The position numbers and the translations under genes were made by a program. From Micromonospora globbae (GTDB lineage: Bacteria; Actinomycetota; Actinomycetes; Mycobacteriales; Micromonosporaceae), in assembly GCF_003610785.1 (NCBI RefSeq), contig NZ_RAQQ01000027.1, positions 24,584 to 88,583 of the forward strand: 64,000 nucleotides of DNA, read 5' to 3'. Below, in pieces: positions 8,021 through 17,070 of this stretch. Positions within the stretch are counted from its first letter, which is position 1; every line of letters starts with the position of its first letter. The notes below the pieces were generated by a model. That model had not been told where the DNA came from. It saw only the letters and a program-made list of their open reading frames with translations, and did not search any database.

Positions 8021-8767
8021 GTGACGACGGGCGAACCGCTCATCGTGCTGGACTCGGTCAACAAGTGGTTCGGGCCGCTGCACGTGCTGGACGACGTCTC
8101 ACTCTCGGTCGGCCGCGGTGAGGTCGTCGTGGTGATCGGCCCGTCCGGCTCCGGCAAGTCGACGCTGTGCCGGACGATCAACCGCCTGGAGCCGATCAAC
8201 TCGGGCACGATCACCTTCGACGGGCAGCCGCTGCCGGCCGAGGGCAAGGCCCTCGCGAAGCTGCGCAGCGAGGTCGGCATGGTCTTCCAGTCGTTCAACC
8301 TCTTCGCGCACAAGACCATCCTCGAGAACGTCACCCTCGGCCCGATCAAGGTCCGCAAGGAGAAGCCGGCGGCGGCCCGCGAGCGCGCCATGGCGCTGCT
8401 CGACCGCGTCGGCATCGCCAACCAGGCGGACAAGTTCCCGGCCCAGCTCTCCGGCGGTCAGCAGCAGCGGGCGGCCATCGCCCGCGCGCTGGCCATGCAG
8501 CCCAAGGCGATGCTCTTCGACGAGCCCACGAGCGCCCTCGACCCCGAGATGGTGGGCGAGGTGCTCGACGTGATGACCTCCCTGGCCCGCGACGGCATGA
8601 CGATGGTCGTCGTCACCCACGAGATGGGCTTCGCGCGGCACGCGGCCAACCGGGTCATCTTCATGGCCGACGGCCAGCTGGTGGAGGACGCGCCGCCGAC
8701 CGAGTTCTTCGCCAACCCCCGCAGCGAGCGGGCCAAGGACTTCCTCTCCAAGATCCTCACGCACTAG
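8021..8767 (+). CDS. gluA: Amino-acid ABC transporter, ATP-binding protein (GluA type)
   Basis: Cytoplasmic ATPase of a polar-amino-acid importer, most like the corynebacterial glutamate system GluABCD. About 248 residues from GTG 8021, with an AGGGA ribosome binding site 11 bp upstream; an in-frame GTG at 8012 is too close to it. Walker A is GPSGSGKST, the Q-loop is VFQSFNLF, the signature is LSGGQQQR, Walker B is AMLFDEPTSALDP and the switch histidine is in VVVTHEMGF. It leads a four-gene operon with the binding protein and two permeases. Confidence 0.94.
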   Translation: MTTGEPLIVLDSVNKWFGPLHVLDDVSLSVGRGEVVVVIGPSGSGKSTLCRTINRLEPINSGTITFDGQPLPAEGKALAKLRSEVGMVFQSFNLFAHKTILENVTLGPIKVRKEKPAAARERAMALLDRVGIANQADKFPAQLSGGQQQRAAIARALAMQPKAMLFDEPTSALDPEMVGEVLDVMTSLARDGMTMVVVTHEMGFARHAANRVIFMADGQLVEDAPPTEFFANPRSERAKDFLSKILTH

Positions 8768-8823
8768 GCGTCCACCAGGAGCGCGCCGTCCCCCGGCGGG
8801 TTTCGTCCAAGAAGGAGATGAGT

Positions 8824-9708
8824 ATGCGTATGAAGCGCATGGCGGCGGTCGCGGCGGCCGCCACCCTGGCCCTCGGGCTGGTCGCCTGCGGCGACAACGG
8901 GTCCGACGAGGGCACCGGCAGCGGCGGGGAGACCAAGTCGTTCGCCGCCGGCAGCACCATGGAGCGGCTGAACAAGGCCCAGGCCATCAAGGTCGGCACC
9001 AAGTTCGACCAGCCGGGCTTCGGCCTCAAGGGCCTGTCGGGCAAGCCGGAGGGCTTCGACGTCGAGGTCGCCAAGATCATCGTCAAGGAGCTCGGCATCC
9101 CCGAGGACAAGATCGAGTGGGTGGAGACCCCGTCGAAGGTCCGTGAGGACGTCATCGTCAACGGCACCGTCGACTTCGTGGCGGCCACCTACACGATCAA
9201 CGACAAGCGCAAGGAGCGCATCGCCTTCGCGGGGCCGTACTACGAGGCCGGCCAGAACATCCTGGTGAAGAAGGACGACACCACCATCACGGGCCCGGAC
9301 TCCTTCAAGGACGGCACCAAGAAGGTCTGCTCGGTGACCGGCTCGACCCCGGCCGAGGAGATCAAGAAGTACGTCAAGGACGTCGCCACCCAGTTGGTGC
9401 TCTTCGACACCTACGACAAGTGCCGGGACGCCCTCAAGGGCGGCCAGGTGGACGCCGTCACCACGGACAACGTGATCCTGCTCGGCTACATCGCCAAGGA
9501 CGAGGCGTCCTTCAAGCTGGCCGGTGAGAACTTCACCAAGGAGCCGTACGGCATCGGCGTGAAGAAGGAAGACACCGACTTCCGTAACTTCATCAACGAC
9601 ACGCTGGAGAAGGCCTACTCCGACGGCAGCTGGAAGAAGGCCTGGGACGACACCGCTGGCAAGTTCGGCGCCGAGCTGGGCGACCCGCCGGCCGTCAACC
9701 GCTACTGA
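8824..9708 (+). CDS. gluB: Glutamate-type substrate-binding lipoprotein (GluB type)
   Basis: Extracellular solute-binding protein of family SBP_bac_3, 294 residues. The signal peptide MKRMAAVAAAATLALGLVAC ends in a lipobox (LVAC), so the mature protein should be lipid-anchored. The conserved GFDVEVAKIIVKELGI segment and the later VDAVTTDNVILLGY segment mark the ligand-binding lobes. ATG 8824 is chosen because AAGGAG lies 6 bp upstream; ATG 8818 directly abuts the ribosome binding site. It is 56 bp after gluA and 41 bp before gluC. Glutamate as ligand is inferred from family likeness. Confidence 0.93.
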   Translation: MRMKRMAAVAAAATLALGLVACGDNGSDEGTGSGGETKSFAAGSTMERLNKAQAIKVGTKFDQPGFGLKGLSGKPEGFDVEVAKIIVKELGIPEDKIEWVETPSKVREDVIVNGTVDFVAATYTINDKRKERIAFAGPYYEAGQNILVKKDDTTITGPDSFKDGTKKVCSVTGSTPAEEIKKYVKDVATQLVLFDTYDKCRDALKGGQVDAVTTDNVILLGYIAKDEASFKLAGENFTKEPYGIGVKKEDTDFRNFINDTLEKAYSDGSWKKAWDDTAGKFGAELGDPPAVNRY

Positions 9709-9749
9709 TCTGACCCGTTGATCTGGAGGGTGGGGAGGAAGTCCGACCC

Positions 9750-10457
9750 GTGAGTGTGCTCATCGACAAGTTCGACGTCTTCGCGGGGGGCTTCTGGCTC
9801 ACCCTCCAGATCTGCGTACTCGCCGCGATCGGCGCCCTGATCCTGGGCGCCGTCGTGGCGGTGCTGCGCATCTCCCCGGTGCCGCCGTTGCGGGCGGTCG
9901 GCACGGCGTACGTGACCGTCTTCCGGAACATGCCGCTGACCGTGGTCATGTTCTTCGCGGCGTTCGGCCTGCCGGCCCTCGGCTCGAACGCGGACTTCCT
10001 CCGGATCCCCGGGCTCGATGCGATCTTCACCCGGCTCGGCACCGACCTGCCGTACTTCCGGTTCGCGCTGATCGCCCTCGTGCTCTACACCGCGGCGTTC
10101 GTCTGCGAGGCGCTGCGCTCCGGCGTGAACGCCGTTCCCGCCGGCCAGGCGGAGGCCGCCCGGTCGCTGGGCCTCACCTTCGGTCAGAACCTGCGGTACG
10201 TGGTGCTGCCGCAGTCCTGGAAGGCCTCGGTCGTGCCGCTCGGCTCGGTGATCATCGCAATGATCAAGAACTCGGCGCTCATCGGCTTCTTCGGCGTCGT
10301 CGGCGACCTGTCGGCGACCGCCGACCAGCTCACCTCGGCCGAGGGCTACGCCTTCGTGCCGGTCGCCATCGGCATCTCGATCGGATACCTGATCATGACC
10401 GTTCCCCTCGGCGCCCTTCTGGACCGGATCGAGAAGCGGCAGGCGGTGGCCCGATGA
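9750..10457 (+). CDS. gluC: Amino-acid ABC transporter permease (GluC type)
   Basis: Integral membrane permease of the HisM/HEQRo family, 235 residues with about five hydrophobic segments. The EAA loop that contacts the ATPase is seen as EALRSGVNAVPAGQAEAARS followed by LGLTF and VLPQSWK. It overlaps gluD by 4 bp (ATGA), so the two permeases are translationally coupled and probably form a heterodimer. Confidence 0.93.
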   Translation: MSVLIDKFDVFAGGFWLTLQICVLAAIGALILGAVVAVLRISPVPPLRAVGTAYVTVFRNMPLTVVMFFAAFGLPALGSNADFLRIPGLDAIFTRLGTDLPYFRFALIALVLYTAAFVCEALRSGVNAVPAGQAEAARSLGLTFGQNLRYVVLPQSWKASVVPLGSVIIAMIKNSALIGFFGVVGDLSATADQLTSAEGYAFVPVAIGISIGYLIMTVPLGALLDRIEKRQAVAR

Positions 10458-11425
10458 GCCAGCAGAACAGCGTCCTCTACGACGTTCCCGGCCCCCGGCA
10501 GCGCCGGATCACCCTGATCAGCAGCGTGGTGGCCGCCGTCCTGGTGCTGGTCGGCGTGTACTACCTGATCTACCGTCCGCTCGACGAGAAGGGCCAGTTC
10601 ACGTCGGAGCTGTGGGGCCCGCTCGTCGACCCCGGCAACGAGAACTTCTCCCTCGTCTGGGACCGGATCGGCATCGGCCTGAAGAACACGCTGATCGCCG
10701 CGGTGCTGGCCATCATCTCCTCGCTGGTGGTCGGCACGCTGATCGCGGTGCTGCGGATCCAGCTCAAGAGCCTCACGCGGCGCCGGTTCACCGGGCTCGC
10801 GACGCCCGTGTCGTACCTGCTGCGCGGCCTGAGCGTGCTGCTGTCGGCGGTCACGCGCTTCTGCGTCGAGGTGTTCCGCGGCCTGCCCGTCGTGATCACC
10901 ATCTTCTTCGTGGCCCGGGGCTTCCCCGAGTTCGGGATCACCTTCGACACGCTCTGGTACCTGGTCATCGGCCTGACCATCTACAACTCGGTGGTCATCG
11001 CCGAGATCCTCCGCTCCGGCATGGAGGGCCTGCCGGGTGGGCAGGCCGAGGCCGCGGCGGCGATCGGTCTCTCACCGTTCCAGACCACCCGGATGATCCT
11101 GCTGCCGCAGGCGTTCCGGATCATGCTGCCGGCGCTCATCAGCCAGCTCGTGGTGGTGCTCAAGGACACCTCGCTCGGCTTCATCATCAGCTACGAGGAG
11201 ACCCTGAACATCGGCAAGCAGATCATCGGCGCCCTGGACAACCCGATCCAGGTCTACGCGGTGATCGCCGTGCTGTTCATCGCCGTCAACTACTCGCTGT
11301 CGAAGCTGGCCCAGTACGTCCAGCGCCGGCTCTCCCGCGGCCGGAGGACCGCCGGCACCCCGGCGCAGAACCCGCCGCCGGCGGCGCTCATGTCCCAGGC
11401 CGAGAGCAGCGGCCAGGGCGTCTGA
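10454..11425 (+). CDS. gluD: Amino-acid ABC transporter permease (GluD type)
   Basis: Second permease, 323 residues, longer than GluC because of an N-terminal cytosolic/membrane extension and a Pro/Ala-rich C-terminal tail. The EAA loop is EILRSGMEGLPGGQAEAAAA with IGLSPFQTTRMILLPQAFR after it. It ends the operon at the terminator at 11437-11477. Confidence 0.93.
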   Translation: MSQQNSVLYDVPGPRQRRITLISSVVAAVLVLVGVYYLIYRPLDEKGQFTSELWGPLVDPGNENFSLVWDRIGIGLKNTLIAAVLAIISSLVVGTLIAVLRIQLKSLTRRRFTGLATPVSYLLRGLSVLLSAVTRFCVEVFRGLPVVITIFFVARGFPEFGITFDTLWYLVIGLTIYNSVVIAEILRSGMEGLPGGQAEAAAAIGLSPFQTTRMILLPQAFRIMLPALISQLVVVLKDTSLGFIISYEETLNIGKQIIGALDNPIQVYAVIAVLFIAVNYSLSKLAQYVQRRLSRGRRTAGTPAQNPPPAALMSQAESSGQGV

Positions 11426-11436
11426 CCCGGACCGTA

Positions 11437-11477
11437 CGACGAAGGGCCGCCCCCCGGTCGGGGGCGGCCCTTCGTCG
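11437..11477. terminator. Bidirectional hairpin terminator between gluD and rny
   Basis: A perfect 18-bp stem (11437-11454 with 11460-11477) and a 5-nt CGGTC loop between two convergent genes. It starts 11 bp after the gluD stop and ends 9 bp before the rny stop, so it can serve both. Confidence 0.88.
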
Positions 11478-11486
11478 CGGTCGGCC

Positions 11487-13253
11487 TCAGCGGGCGATCT
11501 CGGTGACCCGGGACTCGCGGACCACGGTCACCCGGATCTGACCGGGGTACGTCAGCTCCTCCTCGATCTGCTTGGCCACGTCCCGGGCCAGCACGGCCGC
11601 GCCGATGTCGTCGACGTCCTCCGGCTTGACCATCACCCGGATCTCGCGGCCCGCCTGCATGGCGAAGACCTTCTCCACGCCGAGCTTGCCGGCCGCGATC
11701 TCCTCGATCCGCTCCAGCCGCTTGACGTACGCCTCGAGGCTCTCCCGCCGCGCGCCCGGCCGGCCGCCCGAGCAGGCGTCGGACGCCTGGGTGAGCACGG
11801 CCTCGACGGTCTGCGGCGGCACCTCGTTGTGGTGCGCCTCGATGGCGTGCACCACCTCTTCGCTCTCGCCGTACTTGCGGGCCAGGTCCGCGCCGATGAT
11901 GGCGTGGCTGCCCTCCACCTCGTGGGTGAGCGCCTTGCCGATGTCGTGCAGGAACGCCGACCGCTTGATGAGGGGCACGTCCAGGCGCAGTTCGGCGGCC
12001 ATGACGCCGGCGATGTGGGCGGTCTCGACGAGGTGCTTGAGCACGTTCTGCCCGTACGACGTCCGGTAGCGCAACCGGCCGAGCAGCGTGACCAGCTCCG
12101 GGTGGATCTCGGTGATCCCCACCTCGACGAGCGCGTCCTCGGCGGCCCGGCGGCAGAGCTGCTCGACCTCCTGCCGTGCCAGGTCGTAGACCTCCTCGAT
12201 CCGGTGCGGGTGGATGCGCCCGTCGAGGACGAGCTTCTCCAGGGTGAGCCGGCCGACCTCGCGGCGGACCGGGTCGAAGCAGGAGAGCAGGACCGCCTCG
12301 GGGGTGTCGTCGATGATGAGGTTCACCCCGGTCACCGACTCGAAGGCGCGGATGTTGCGCCCCTCCCGGCCGATGATGCGGCCCTTCATCTCGTCACCGG
12401 GCAGGTGCAGGACGCTGACCACGCTCTCCGCGGTCTGCTCGCTCGCCACCCGCTGGATGGCGTCCACCACGATGTGCCGGGCGCGCTCCTCGGCGGTGCT
12501 GCGGGCGTCCGCCTCGATGTCGCGGACCAGCAGCGCCGCCTCCCGCTTGGCCTGGGACTCGATGGCCTCGATCAGCTCGGCGCGGGCGGCCTCGGCGGTG
12601 AGCCCGGCCACCCGTTCCAGCTCCCGGCGGCGCCGCTCCTCCGCCTCGGCCAGCTCGGCCTCCCGCTGGTCCAGCGCGGCCTCCCGGGCCGCGAGGGCGG
12701 CGCTGGCGGCGGTGAGCTGCCGCTCCCGCTCGGCGAGCCGCTCCACCTCCTCGGTGTGCAGCCGTTCCCGCTCGTCCATCCGGGCGGCCCGCCGCTCCAC
12801 CTCGGCGGCCTGCTCACGGGTGGTCGCGGCCAGCACGGCCACCTCCCGCTCGCCGCTGCGCCGCGCGGTCGCCCGCAACTGCTCCGCGTCGGCCTCGGCC
12901 TGCTTGTGGGCCCGCTCCAGGATCGTGTCGGCCTCGGCGCGCGCGTCGTCGAGCATCCGGCGAGCCTCGGCCCGGGCGGCCTTCGCCTCCGCCTTCGCGG
13001 CGGCGGCCTCCGCGCGTGCCGCCGCGGCCGCCGACTTCGCCACGTCGATGGTGCTGTTCGCCTCGTCGGCCGCACTGCGTAACGCGGCGAGGGACTGCTC
13101 CTGCCGGTCCTTCTCGGCGATGAAGGCCGGGTCGGCCGCCGCGGGGGCCGTGCCGATGCGGCGCAGCGTCCGGAGGCCGACCACCATCGCGCCGGCGACC
13201 ACGAGGGTCAGGAGCAGCACGGCGACGAGCAGTACGGTGTCGAAGGCGCTCAT
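11487..13253 (-). CDS. rny: Ribonuclease Y
   Basis: Membrane-anchored endoribonuclease that starts mRNA decay. 588 residues from ATG 13253 (MSAFDTVLLVAVLLLTLVV), which opens with the expected transmembrane anchor. A long Ala/Glu/Arg coiled coil follows (about residues 50-280), then a KH domain with IIGREGRNIRAFE, then an HD domain with FLHDIGKALTHE and AIEAHHNEVPP. A longer frame upstream of the ATG is arginine/proline-rich and lacks these features. It is a single gene convergent with gluD, and its upstream 660-bp region has no gene. Confidence 0.94.
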   Translation of the reverse strand: MSAFDTVLLVAVLLLTLVVAGAMVVGLRTLRRIGTAPAAADPAFIAEKDRQEQSLAALRSAADEANSTIDVAKSAAAAARAEAAAAKAEAKAARAEARRMLDDARAEADTILERAHKQAEADAEQLRATARRSGEREVAVLAATTREQAAEVERRAARMDERERLHTEEVERLAERERQLTAASAALAAREAALDQREAELAEAEERRRRELERVAGLTAEAARAELIEAIESQAKREAALLVRDIEADARSTAEERARHIVVDAIQRVASEQTAESVVSVLHLPGDEMKGRIIGREGRNIRAFESVTGVNLIIDDTPEAVLLSCFDPVRREVGRLTLEKLVLDGRIHPHRIEEVYDLARQEVEQLCRRAAEDALVEVGITEIHPELVTLLGRLRYRTSYGQNVLKHLVETAHIAGVMAAELRLDVPLIKRSAFLHDIGKALTHEVEGSHAIIGADLARKYGESEEVVHAIEAHHNEVPPQTVEAVLTQASDACSGGRPGARRESLEAYVKRLERIEEIAAGKLGVEKVFAMQAGREIRVMVKPEDVDDIGAAVLARDVAKQIEEELTYPGQIRVTVVRESRVTEIAR

Positions 13254-13914
13254 GCCCGGACTCCGCGCGGACCACCGGTGAACCTGTGCCGTCCCGCCAT
13301 GGCCGCCTCCCCTGAACGTCGGCGCCGCAGGGACCGTGCCGACGGCACGCTCCTGCGGCTCTGGACGCCCGACCGGAGCGACTGGCCGTGGGTAGCTTTC
13401 TCCGTCGGCGGTGCCCTGGTTGGCATCGTCGACGGCCGGGTGCAGTTGTCGCGCCGGCTCCGGACCGGCCTGTCCGGAGCTGGTGCCAGAGGCCGTCTGA
13501 ACGGCCAAAGTGATGCTGTTCTGTTACGCGATCTATGTTGTGCGCTTAGCCTGCGCTGGTCGGGCAATGTGAGCCTGTATGGCGAGGCTAGGTCTCCGGG
13601 GGCGGTCTGGTCAAGAACTCATGATCAAACCCCCCGAACGGAGAGAAGTTGCGCCGTCACCGAGGGCTCAGCAGGACGCGGACACGGCAGGACAAAGTCC
13701 CCAGCGAGTGAGGTGCCTCGGCCGCCGGGGCCGGCGGCGCTCCGGGCCGGCACGGCCTCACGCGGGCCGACGGACCAGGCCCACGGCCTCACGCGGGCCG
13801 ACGGACCAGGCGCACGGCCTCACGCGGGCCGACGGACCAGGCGCACCCCCTCACGCAGGCTCACGGCGTCACGAAGGTTGACCGTGTGCCGGCCACTCGC
13901 GGAGGGGCCCGGGG
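13254..13914. other. 661-bp gene-free stretch upstream of rny
   Basis: No supported coding frame. It must carry the rny promoter (leftward). The part at about 13500-13640 is relatively AT-rich for this genome and is the likeliest promoter region. The part next to the BKACE gene holds the 31-bp tandem repeat listed separately. Confidence 0.5.
13750..13842. repeat. 31-bp tandem repeat, three copies plus a decayed fourth
   Basis: The unit CACGGCCTCACGCGGGCCGA plus CGGACCAGGC and one variable base occurs at 13750-13780, 13781-13811 and 13812-13842 with only that first base changing. A degenerate fourth copy runs to about 13870. The unit length is not a multiple of three, so it is not part of a conserved coding frame. 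Confidence 0.85.
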
Positions 13915-14655
13915 TCAGTGGGCGCCCGCGGCGCGGGCGGCGACGACCAGCGCCGCGTTGTCGGGGGCCGGGGAGCCGTCCGGCATCCGGAGCGTGTCCT
14001 CGAGACCGATGCGGGTGTGCAGGCCCCGCCGGACGGCCTCGGCGAGCACCTGCCAGGTGGCCGGGCCCTCGGCGTGCAAGAGGACCGGAGGCGTCGCGCT
14101 CCCGGCCGCCGTGCCCGGCGCCTCTGCGGCCGTGGGGGCCAGCGCGGCGAGGACGCGTGCCGCGTCGGCCAGCGCCACCGTCGGCTCCTCGGCCATGCAC
14201 TCGACGAGGATCCTGCCGGCCGGCACCCGCCAGCGCCGGTACGCCTCGACCGCCTCCACCGTCCAGAGTCCCGCCTCGACCATCACGCCCCGCTCGTGCA
14301 GGGCGGCGGCCACCGCCTCGGCGCCCTCCTCGTGGGCGTTGACGGACGCGAAGTCGGGCAGGTGCGTCCAGGCCCGGACGGCGGCCACCCGGGCGGCCGG
14401 GTCCGGCTCGATCCACGCCCCGGTGCTCACGCCCACGGGCAGCCCCGGGCGGGCGGCCCGGACCGCGACGATGGCCTCGGCGATCACCTCCGGACGCAGC
14501 GACTCGACACCGCCCTCGCCGCGCGGGTGCACGTGCACGGCGGCCACGCCCAGCGCGGCGCAGCGGGCCGCGTCGGCGGCCAACTCCGCCGGAGTCAGCG
14601 GCACGGCGGGATGCTCGTCGCGGCCCCGCCCGCCGTTGAGACACGCCTTCAGCAC
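13915..14655 (-). CDS. BKACE family enzyme (3-keto-5-aminohexanoate cleavage protein-like, DUF849)
   Basis: 246 residues from GTG 14655 with an AAGGAG-type ribosome binding site. The TIM-barrel family cleaves beta-keto acids with acetyl-CoA, using a zinc ion. The start MLKACLNGGR and AAVHVHPRGEGGVESL give the two-histidine metal motif (HxH), and a conserved Glu lies in ILVECMAEEP. The substrate differs among family members and cannot be set here. It is shorter than the typical 270-310 residues, as are many actinobacterial members. It is monocistronic between two repeat-bearing gaps. Confidence 0.85.
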   Translation of the reverse strand: MLKACLNGGRGRDEHPAVPLTPAELAADAARCAALGVAAVHVHPRGEGGVESLRPEVIAEAIVAVRAARPGLPVGVSTGAWIEPDPAARVAAVRAWTHLPDFASVNAHEEGAEAVAAALHERGVMVEAGLWTVEAVEAYRRWRVPAGRILVECMAEEPTVALADAARVLAALAPTAAEAPGTAAGSATPPVLLHAEGPATWQVLAEAVRRGLHTRIGLEDTLRMPDGSPAPDNAALVVAARAAGAH

Positions 14656-14707
14656 CTGACAGCTCCTTCCGGTGGGCGGGGCGGTCCGCAGGGGTGCCGC
14701 GCCCGGC

Positions 14708-14890
14708 GGTCACCCCGCCAGCCAGCCCGCGGCTGGCCCGACGCGACCCCAGGCGGGTCACCCCCACCCGGCCCACGCCTCCCCACACAAGCCGGGCCGA
14801 TTACGCCACCAGCCGGCCCGCGCATCCCCCGACAAAGCCAAGCCGGTCACGCCACCAGCCGGCCCACGCCTCCCCGGCGCAAGCCGGACG
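14708..14890. repeat. About four degenerate copies of a 46-bp repeat
   Basis: In the 277-bp gap between the BKACE gene and recX, a unit of roughly 46 bp with the core GTCACGCCACCAGCCGGCCC and a CCTCCCC...AAGCCG tail recurs near 14708, 14757, 14800 and 14846. The last two match best. I see no gene in the gap. Confidence 0.65.
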
Positions 14891-14932
14891 GATGACCCGA
14901 CCGCCCCGCCCCACGAGCCACCCGGCGCGTGG

Positions 14933-15628
14933 TCAGCCGCCCGCTCGGCCGTCGCGTTCCAGCTCGTTCTCCGCCTCGGCGAGAGCGTCCGCGTCGATCT
15001 GCTCGGCGAACTCGGCCGCCTCGGCGCTCTGCGCCGCGAGCGCGTCCTTCACGGCCCGGATGGCCACACCGGGCGGGTAGCCCTTGCGGGCCAGCATGCC
15101 GACCAACCGGCGGAAGACCGCGTCCGGCTCACCGCGGACCGTCCGCAGCTTGCGGTCCACGAGCGCGCGGGCCGTCTCCGCCTCGGTCTCCTCGCTCAGC
15201 TCACCGAGCGCCTCGCTGGCCGTGTCGCCGTCCACGCCGCGCCGGCGCAGCTCGTCGGCGAGCGCCCGGCGGGCCAGGCCGCGCCCGGCGTGCCGGCTGC
15301 TCACCCAGGCCCGGGCGAACGCGGCGTCGTCGATGATGCCGACCTCGTCGTAGCGGTCGAGGACCTGGGCGGCGACCTCCTCGGAGATGCCCCGCCGGGC
15401 GAGGGCGCCGGCCAGTTCGGCCCGCGTACGCGGCCGCACGGCGAGCTGCCGCAGACAGATCTCACGGGCCAACTCGGCCTCGTCGCGAGGCGGGGCGGGC
15501 GCGGCGTCCGGGTCGGCCTCCGTGGCACCCCCTCGGCGACCACGGCGGGGCCGGGGCGTGGTGGCGTCACCCGGGCGGGGTGGGCTGGCGTCCCAGCCTC
15601 GCCCCGTCCGGGCTCGTCGTCCTGCCAT
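14933..15628 (-). CDS. recX: Regulatory protein RecX
   Basis: Small helical protein that binds RecA filaments and limits their activity. 231 residues: an Arg/Pro/Ala-rich, probably disordered N-terminal 45 residues, then three RecX tandem helical repeats, with GIIDDAAFARAWVSSR and LARKGYPPGVA as the best matches. It starts 8 bp after the recA stop, the standard recA-recX operon, so it shares the SOS control of recA. Confidence 0.95.
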   Translation of the reverse strand: MAGRRARTGRGWDASPPRPGDATTPRPRRGRRGGATEADPDAAPAPPRDEAELAREICLRQLAVRPRTRAELAGALARRGISEEVAAQVLDRYDEVGIIDDAAFARAWVSSRHAGRGLARRALADELRRRGVDGDTASEALGELSEETEAETARALVDRKLRTVRGEPDAVFRRLVGMLARKGYPPGVAIRAVKDALAAQSAEAAEFAEQIDADALAEAENELERDGRAGG

Positions 15629-15636
15629 GGATCAGG

Positions 15637-16683
<1,047 letters not shown>

Positions 16684-16814
16684 CGTTGCCACCCCTGCCT
16701 TCGCCGGCGTCTTTGCTGAGCTTCGCGTCACGCGGACACGCTAGGCGCTGGGTCCGACAGAAAACCAGCCGACGGGCCGCGAGCTGTGGACGAGCACCCC
16801 GCTGTGGACAATAG

Positions 16815-16830
16815 CCGAACAGGTGTACGA
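16815..16830. promoter_or_regulatory. LexA (SOS) box upstream of recA
   Basis: Read toward recA the site is TCGTACACCTGTTCGG. Against the actinobacterial/Bacillus SOS consensus TCGAAC-N4-GTTCGA it matches 10 of 12 fixed bases and keeps the 4-bp spacer. It lies 132 bp before the recA start, in the gap between recA and the DUF3046 gene. Confidence 0.7.
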
Positions 16831-16867
16831 CTCGGCAAGCGACACGCGGATCGGCGGAAATCGCTGC

Positions 16868-17068
16868 TCAGCGTAGTCGCGCCGGCACCCGGTCGGGATA
16901 GGCCGCGCAGACCGCCCGCCACACCACCTGCGTCTCCTCACCGGCGGCGAGGGCCTGCGCGATGGTCCGCCCGCCGAGCTGCGAGAGCACCTGGTCGGCG
17001 GCGATGCTGGCCGCGTAGCCCGGCCCGAACGCCTCCTCCAGCCGCGCCCAGAAGTCGGTCAGCCGCAC
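16868..17068 (-). CDS. DUF3046 family protein
   Basis: 66 residues starting VRLTDFWARLEEAFGPGYA from GTG 17068, with an AGGAGG ribosome binding site. DUF3046 proteins are small actinobacterial proteins of unknown function that sit next to recA, as here. The stop of the MFS gene is 2 bp upstream, so the two genes are probably cotranscribed. Confidence 0.9.
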   Translation of the reverse strand: MRLTDFWARLEEAFGPGYAASIAADQVLSQLGGRTIAQALAAGEETQVVWRAVCAAYPDRVPARLR

Positions 17069-17070
17069 GT

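Noticed and set aside
13254..13508. N-terminal extension of RNase Y to 13508
   Set aside because: It would put a disordered Arg/Pro-rich stretch before the membrane anchor; the ATG at 13253 gives the normal start.
13750..13870. Possible CRISPR array in the 31-bp repeats
   Set aside because: The units are directly adjacent with no unique spacers, there is no leader, and no cas gene is in the window.
16684..16731. Longer RecA start at 16731
   Set aside because: The extra 16 residues are not part of the family and the ATG at 16683 has a good ribosome binding site.
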